Of a stretch of DNA of 64,000 nucleotides, positions 63,293 through 64,000 are shown piece by piece. Position 1 is the stretch's first letter, and every line of letters begins with the position of its first letter. Under the pieces are notes generated by a model. That model did no database searches. It worked only from the letters and a program-made list of their open reading frames with translations, and was not told where the DNA came from. The DNA lies in the NCBI GenBank assembly GCA_020632975.1, contig JACKEL010000014.1, positions 1 through 64,000 on the forward strand, in the 5' to 3' direction. This DNA comes from Myxococcales bacterium. GTDB lineage: Bacteria; Myxococcota_C; UBA6777. The translations under genes and the position numbers were made by a program.

Positions 63293-64000
63293 TCAAAAGG
63301 GCCTGAGATATTGGATGATGGTCCAAAGTTGTTGAAGCGTTTTTGCCATGATGATCTCGCTTTGTTGGACCAGCAAAAACAAGCTAAGCATCGCAAAGAG
63401 GACACCAAGCATCGCTTTGAAGGGCATCATCAAGAACATGACGTTGAGCTGTGGTGCGACTTTGTTGAAGAGACCCATGCACATGTCTGTGATGAAGATC
63501 GCGATCATGATGGGGGCAGAGAGCGTAAGGGCCGAGTAGAACAGGTGAGACGTCATGCGCCCGATGAGTTCAAACAGGGGCCAAAGACCTGTATCAAAGC
63601 GAGGGAAGTCGGCAAAGGGGATGATCAGGTAGCTACGCATAAAGTATTCGATGAAGAGGAGATGTCCGTCGACAGCGAAGAAGACGATGATCAGGAGCTG
63701 GTAGTAGAGTGTACCAAGCTGAGAGACGGAGGCTTGCATCTGAGGGACAAGGCTGCTTCCCATCGCCGAACCACGGGCGGTATCGACGAAGCGTCCCACC
63801 ATCTCGGCGATATGCCAGATGGTAAGGATGATGAAACCAAGGATGAAGCCTACAAAGGTTTCTTTGACGACGTAGCCAATGAAGCGAAGGGCGAACGGAA
63901 AGCTCGGTCCTGTGGGGCGAAAGATCGGGTCCACCGTGCTAGCTTCGACAAGCACAGGGTACATCAAGACGCCCAAGGCAAAGCCGACACCGATCTTGAC
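63293..64000 (-). CDS. sctT: T3SS export-gate protein SctT (FliR/YscT family), 5' partial
   Basis: Hydrophobic throughout, with FliR/SctT signatures (FVGFILGFIILTIWHIAEMV, then GRFVDTARGSAMGSSLVPQM). It has further helices (YYQLLIIVFFAVDGHLLFIE; SAPIMIAIFITDMCMGLFNK) and ends at 63293 in QLWTIIQYLRPF. The frame is open to the window edge (VKIGVGFALGVLM), so the start lies beyond 64000. SctT forms the export gate with SctR and SctS. It lies 139 bp upstream of sctU in the same direction; other core genes are expected further upstream. Confidence 0.88.
   Translation of the reverse strand, partial: VKIGVGFALGVLMYPVLVEASTVDPIFRPTGPSFPFALRFIGYVVKETFVGFILGFIILTIWHIAEMVGRFVDTARGSAMGSSLVPQMQASVSQLGTLYYQLLIIVFFAVDGHLLFIEYFMRSYLIIPFADFPRFDTGLWPLFELIGRMTSHLFYSALTLSAPIMIAIFITDMCMGLFNKVAPQLNVMFLMMPFKAMLGVLFAMLSLFLLVQQSEIIMAKTLQQLWTIIQYLRPF

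Noticed and set aside
1..64000. CRISPR arrays, rRNA genes, tRNA genes and insertion sequences
   Set aside because: No regularly spaced 28-37-bp repeats, no rRNA-like stretches, no transposase open frames and no clear tRNA cloverleaf were seen by eye; a tRNA could still have been missed without a scan.

Overview
The window reads as the chromosome of a predatory or social 'deltaproteobacterial' lineage (Myxococcota, Bradymonadota or a relative). Signs of this are an AgmX/GltJ-like gliding protein (zinc ribbon, GYF, TonB-like C-terminus) next to a giant TPR protein, a caspase-like protease coupled to a zinc-finger/DUF4384-like membrane protein, Cys-rich vWA and beta-propeller lipoproteins, a mevalonate pathway, selB, and a non-flagellar type III secretion (T3SS) export gate. 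Species cannot be named from this sequence alone. No rRNA, tRNA, CRISPR array or insertion sequence was recognised by eye.

Layout. 0-8.5 kb: zinc-finger/DUF4384-like protein plus caspase pair, a vWA lipoprotein, an FAD monooxygenase divergent from a TetR regulator, and two small exported proteins. 8.5-8.8 kb: a mosaic of GC-rich hairpins and GGATAT words. 8.8-15.3 kb: rsmI, selB, a large Ala/Pro-rich membrane protein with a (PVER)n linker, and an outer-membrane-like protein. 16-22 kb: a minus-strand mevalonate operon in the order HMG-CoA synthase, GbsR/MarR-like regulator, mevalonate kinase, diphosphomevalonate decarboxylase, phosphomevalonate kinase, polyprenyl diphosphate synthase. HMG-CoA reductase is not in the window. 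22.5-39 kb: TPR and zinc-ribbon/GYF proteins, a DHH phosphoesterase, the AgmX/GltJ-like gene and a 1,647-residue TPR protein. 39-56 kb: small membrane and lipoproteins, a PEGA protein, MscS, a protein resembling EF-Tu domain II, HflX, a 1,478-residue multi-repeat protein, a beta-propeller lipoprotein, an orphan GspC-like protein, a methyltransferase and a YkgJ-like protein.

56-64 kb is the most unusual part. Five paralogous glycine-rich genes lie directly downstream of sctT-sctU. Each appears to be its own transcription unit, with a shared promoter motif (GGMAAC-N16/17-CGATACT, or a close variant) and a near-identical intrinsic terminator. All five proteins end in the same segment of about 70 residues, which resembles a T3SS needle/inner-rod subunit, behind variable Gly-rich N-terminal modules that have been shuffled between copies. 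I read this as a family of candidate T3SS filament or surface components.

Sequence quality: between about 15.07 and 26.45 kb I count about 31 single-base indels, nearly all in short homopolymers, which break every gene there. No comparable break is evident elsewhere. Gene spans in that segment are given as if the frames were repaired. An unpolished assembly patch is more likely than true gene decay, because protein motifs continue cleanly across each break.
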